Part shown: in pieces, positions 62,691 to 64,000 of the stretch
How positions within the stretch are numbered: position 1 is the first letter of the stretch
Layout: every line of letters starts with the position of its first letter
NCBI RefSeq assembly: GCF_014191875.1
Contig: NZ_JACHXD010000024.1
Location: 18,002 to 82,001 of the forward strand
Reading direction: 5' to 3'
Length of the DNA: 64,000 nucleotides
Origin: Pseudoduganella violacea
GTDB lineage: Bacteria > Pseudomonadota > Gammaproteobacteria > Burkholderiales > Burkholderiaceae_D
Program-made: the position numbers and the translations under genes
Notes under the pieces: model-generated
The model's database searches: none
What the model saw: the letters and a program-made list of their open reading frames with translations, nothing else
What the model was told of the DNA's origin: nothing

Positions 62691-62693
62691 AAT
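62666..62693 (+). other. dif-like right attachment site
   Basis: Centre TTTATA and XerD arm TTATGTAAAAT (one mismatch to the left site), with a poorly matching XerC arm AAGTTGCTTGT. It forms the right end of the prophage. Confidence 0.75.
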
Positions 62694-63130
62694 TATGTCA
62701 CAGCCTGCGCTCTCTGCTTGCTACAGCGTTCAAGGAAGCAAAGAGTACGCCGACATCATTTTAGGGTGTTTTGCGACATCATTCTGGGGTACTTTCGAAA
62801 TCGGCCGAAAAGGTACAACTAGATGTCGCTGGAATTACCACCAATGTGATGACACCTCCAGTTCGACTACACGGAAGCCGTGACCTGCCTGCCCCCTGAA
62901 GGGTCTGCCGTGACCCTCCAAAGATCCAAAATGACATTAATACGGGTCACTTTGTCTTTGAGAGCTAATGCTCGGAGTATCTTCGCCTGACGGCCAAGAG
63001 CGGCCCTTCGCCAGCTTGGCGGAGTCCAGTTGCTCGACTTTGAAGTCGCGATTGCCGCAACCGGAATGAAGACCCCATCTCAACCACTCGGCCGTCCAGC
63101 CTGAGGGCTGTCTAGAGGGGGCGCAAACGT
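62694..63130. other. Gene-free mobile-element debris
   Basis: No credible gene. A near-exact direct repeat CGACATCATT(T/C)T(A/G)GGGT at 62,751 and 62,774 and a TGTCGCTGG string at 62,822 resemble terminal repeats of IS21-family elements. The rest is unassigned. Confidence 0.4.
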
Positions 63131-63330
63131 CTACGCTGCAATCGCCAGATCCTGCTTCCAGGCTCTAACTGTAGTATTTGCCACTGACTCGCCATTGTCC
63201 GCGCGCCCTAGCTCTACTGTAATCAGTCGGTCCCCTTCGAACGCTGGGCTGAGTTCCAGGCACAGGTAGTCGAAGAGCGGCTTCTCGTGCACGGCGATGA
63301 TGACTGTTTTGTACTTGAGTTGCCTTTGAC
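63131..63330 (-). pseudogene. C-terminal fragment of an unidentified gene
   Basis: A minus-strand frame reads VIIAVHEKPLFDYLCLELSP, FEGDRLITVELGR and AWKQDLAIAA to TAG at 63,131-63,133. It begins only after an in-frame stop near 63,331, so it is a fragment. Family not recognised; it is not IS3 sequence. Confidence 0.45.
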
Positions 63331-63349
63331 TTCATTAAGCAGGGAATTT

Positions 63350-63506
63350 TGGCGTGACCGCCCCTGTTGATCGCGACCTTCAATCGCTCATCGTCCTGCG
63401 CACGCTGCGATGGCTGACGCTCCAACGCTGCGTAGAAGCCGCTACGCGACACGTCAAAAACGCGGCATAACAAGCCAAGAGGATAATCGAGCCGCACCGA
63501 TTTCAT
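63350..63506 (-). pseudogene. IS3-family transposase OrfB, truncated
   Basis: Starts MKSVRLDYPLGLLCRVFDVS and runs to about DDERLKVAI, the usual N-terminal HTH region of OrfB, then loses similarity. The DDE catalytic core is absent. Its ATGA overlaps the OrfA stop. Confidence 0.7.
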
Positions 63507-63811
63507 GAACGCGTACCGGGCAGCGACTCCCTCGCGAAGTACGCGGTGGCCTTTTTTAGCACGTCTTTTTCCATCCGTTCGACTGCCAGCTCTTTGCGTA
63601 ACCTGGCCACTTCGGCTTCCAGTTCTGCGACGCTTCGGCTACCAGGTGGCGCGGTCGGATCGTTGCCGCGTTTGGCCGCGCTCACCCAGTTCGCCAGCGT
63701 CCCTTTGGGGATCGCGATTCGCTGTGCGGCTTCTTCCAGCGTTAGCCCTTGCGCCAGTACCAGCTTGACCGCCTCGGCCCGGAACTCCGGTGTATATGTC
63801 GTTGATCTCAT
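63503..63811 (-). CDS. IS3-family transposase OrfA
   Basis: A 102-aa HTH_Tnp_1-type protein: YTPEFRAEAVKLVLAQG, AAQRIAIPKGTLANWVSAAK, and a leucine-zipper end (VARLRKELAVERMEKDVLKK). GGGAG precedes the ATG. Intact, but OrfB behind it is broken, so the element cannot move by itself. Confidence 0.85.
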   Translation of the reverse strand: MRSTTYTPEFRAEAVKLVLAQGLTLEEAAQRIAIPKGTLANWVSAAKRGNDPTAPPGSRSVAELEAEVARLRKELAVERMEKDVLKKATAYFARESLPGTRS

Positions 63812-63846
63812 GTTTTCACTCCCTTTGACAAGTTTATCAAATGGAA

Positions 63847-63862
63847 GTGTCCGAAAATGTCA
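63847..63862 (-). repeat. IS3-type terminal inverted repeat (upstream end)
   Basis: Minus-strand TGACATTTTCGGACAC, 36 bases before the OrfA start; resembles the other end sequence at 63,915-63,932 (TCAAGAAATTTCGGACAC). Confidence 0.5.
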
Positions 63863-63914
63863 GGCTACCTCAATGGATCCGAGGTAGCGGGGGGACCCGA
63901 GTCATCTGCGGTGG

Positions 63915-64000
63915 TCAAGAAATTTCGGACACAACAATAGGTTCACGCACTGCCATTTTCCGTTCATAGACGGCGGGCGACAGATTGCCCAATGCTGAAT
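63915..64000 (-). CDS. IS3-family transposase OrfB, C-terminal end (runs off the window)
   Basis: The minus-strand frame reads ALGNLSPAVYERKMAVREPI followed by VVSEIS and TGA (63,915-63,917), the usual C-terminus of IS3-type OrfB. The element continues beyond position 64,000, in the same orientation as the truncated copy and about 50 bp from it. Confidence 0.75.
   Translation of the reverse strand, partial: SALGNLSPAVYERKMAVREPIVVSEIS

Larger units (their letters stand above)
54569..62693. mobile_element. Filamentous (inovirus) prophage integrated at dif
   Basis: An 8.1-kb element bounded by dif (54,569-54,596) and a dif-like site (62,666-62,693) that share TTTATATTATGT. It encodes Rep, pIV, pI/Zot, pVI, pIII, pVIII, three tiny membrane proteins, pV, two early proteins and a repressor. 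It has no integrase of its own, so it is an IMEX phage using host XerCD. The morphogenesis set looks complete and undamaged. Confidence 0.9.

Noticed and set aside
62695..62883. A 62-codon plus-strand frame after the right attachment site
   Set aside because: It crosses the direct repeats of the IS debris, has mixed composition and no ribosome-binding site.

Overview
The window looks like chromosomal DNA of a high-GC betaproteobacterium, most likely Oxalobacteraceae (Massilia/Duganella/Janthinobacterium-like). This is inferred from the mltG-tmk-holB-pilZ-tatD gene order, the ygfZ/DUF4936/NRDE cluster, the OsmC-YcaO fusion protein and an E. coli-like dif site. No database search was possible, so family names rest on motifs and recalled family sequences.

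Layout. 1-1 kb: nadC tail, then an ArsR/SRPBCC deletion scar in front of a glutathione S-transferase. 1.2-4.2 kb: a large GAF-GGDEF-EAL-REC protein. 4.3-6 kb: an MHS-type transporter. 6.2-10.8 kb: a tight thiolase/Dabb/SDR/MDR/SDR/GNAT operon. 10.8-12.8 kb: a helix-turn-helix regulator and a beta-propeller protein. 13-13.8 kb: a broken murein-endopeptidase-like gene beside a small exported protein. 13.9-16 kb: NRDE, DUF4936 and YgfZ genes on the minus strand. 16.1-21.2 kb: mltG, tmk, holB, pilZ, a GNAT gene, tatD and an ankyrin protein. 21.2-24.2 kb: two copies of a 121-122-bp palindromic intergenic repeat flanking a PRMT-like methyltransferase, a tiny membrane protein and a DUF2799-like lipoprotein. 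24.3-32.6 kb: chemotaxis receptor, a second EF-G, a PAS-GAF-EAL phosphodiesterase, a small beta-strand-rich exported protein and a TPR protein. 32.6-41.6 kb: TetR/ABC-membrane, TetR/thioesterase/Rieske, AraC, DUF3224, RlhA-type U32 and an ArsR-SRPBCC operon. 41.6-44.3 kb: a large effector-like protein of lower GC. 44.4-49.7 kb: epimerase/LysR, MFS, and IclR with a Tat-exported PhlG-like hydrolase. 50.1-52.7 kb: OsmC-YcaO and a small orphan. 52.8-54.5 kb: a tyrosine recombinase behind a perfect LexA box, then a cytochrome c.

54,569-62,693 is a complete filamentous (inovirus) prophage integrated at dif. It carries a HUH replication protein, a hairpin-rich intergenic region, a small basic regulator, a pIV secretin, pI/Zot, pVI, pIII with a PGTN repeat linker, pVIII, three tiny membrane proteins (28, 35 and 35 aa), the pV ssDNA-binding protein, two early genes and a divergent HTH repressor gene whose stop codon lies in the right attachment site. 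Two operator families organise the phage: a CGTKACAAGTMACG palindrome before three transcription units, and TTCCAAATGGAA-like palindromes in the repressor region and before the leftmost gene.

62.7-64 kb is mobile-element debris: IS21-like end repeats, an unidentified C-terminal gene fragment, an IS3-type orfA with a truncated orfB, and the 3' end of a second IS3-type orfB running off the window.
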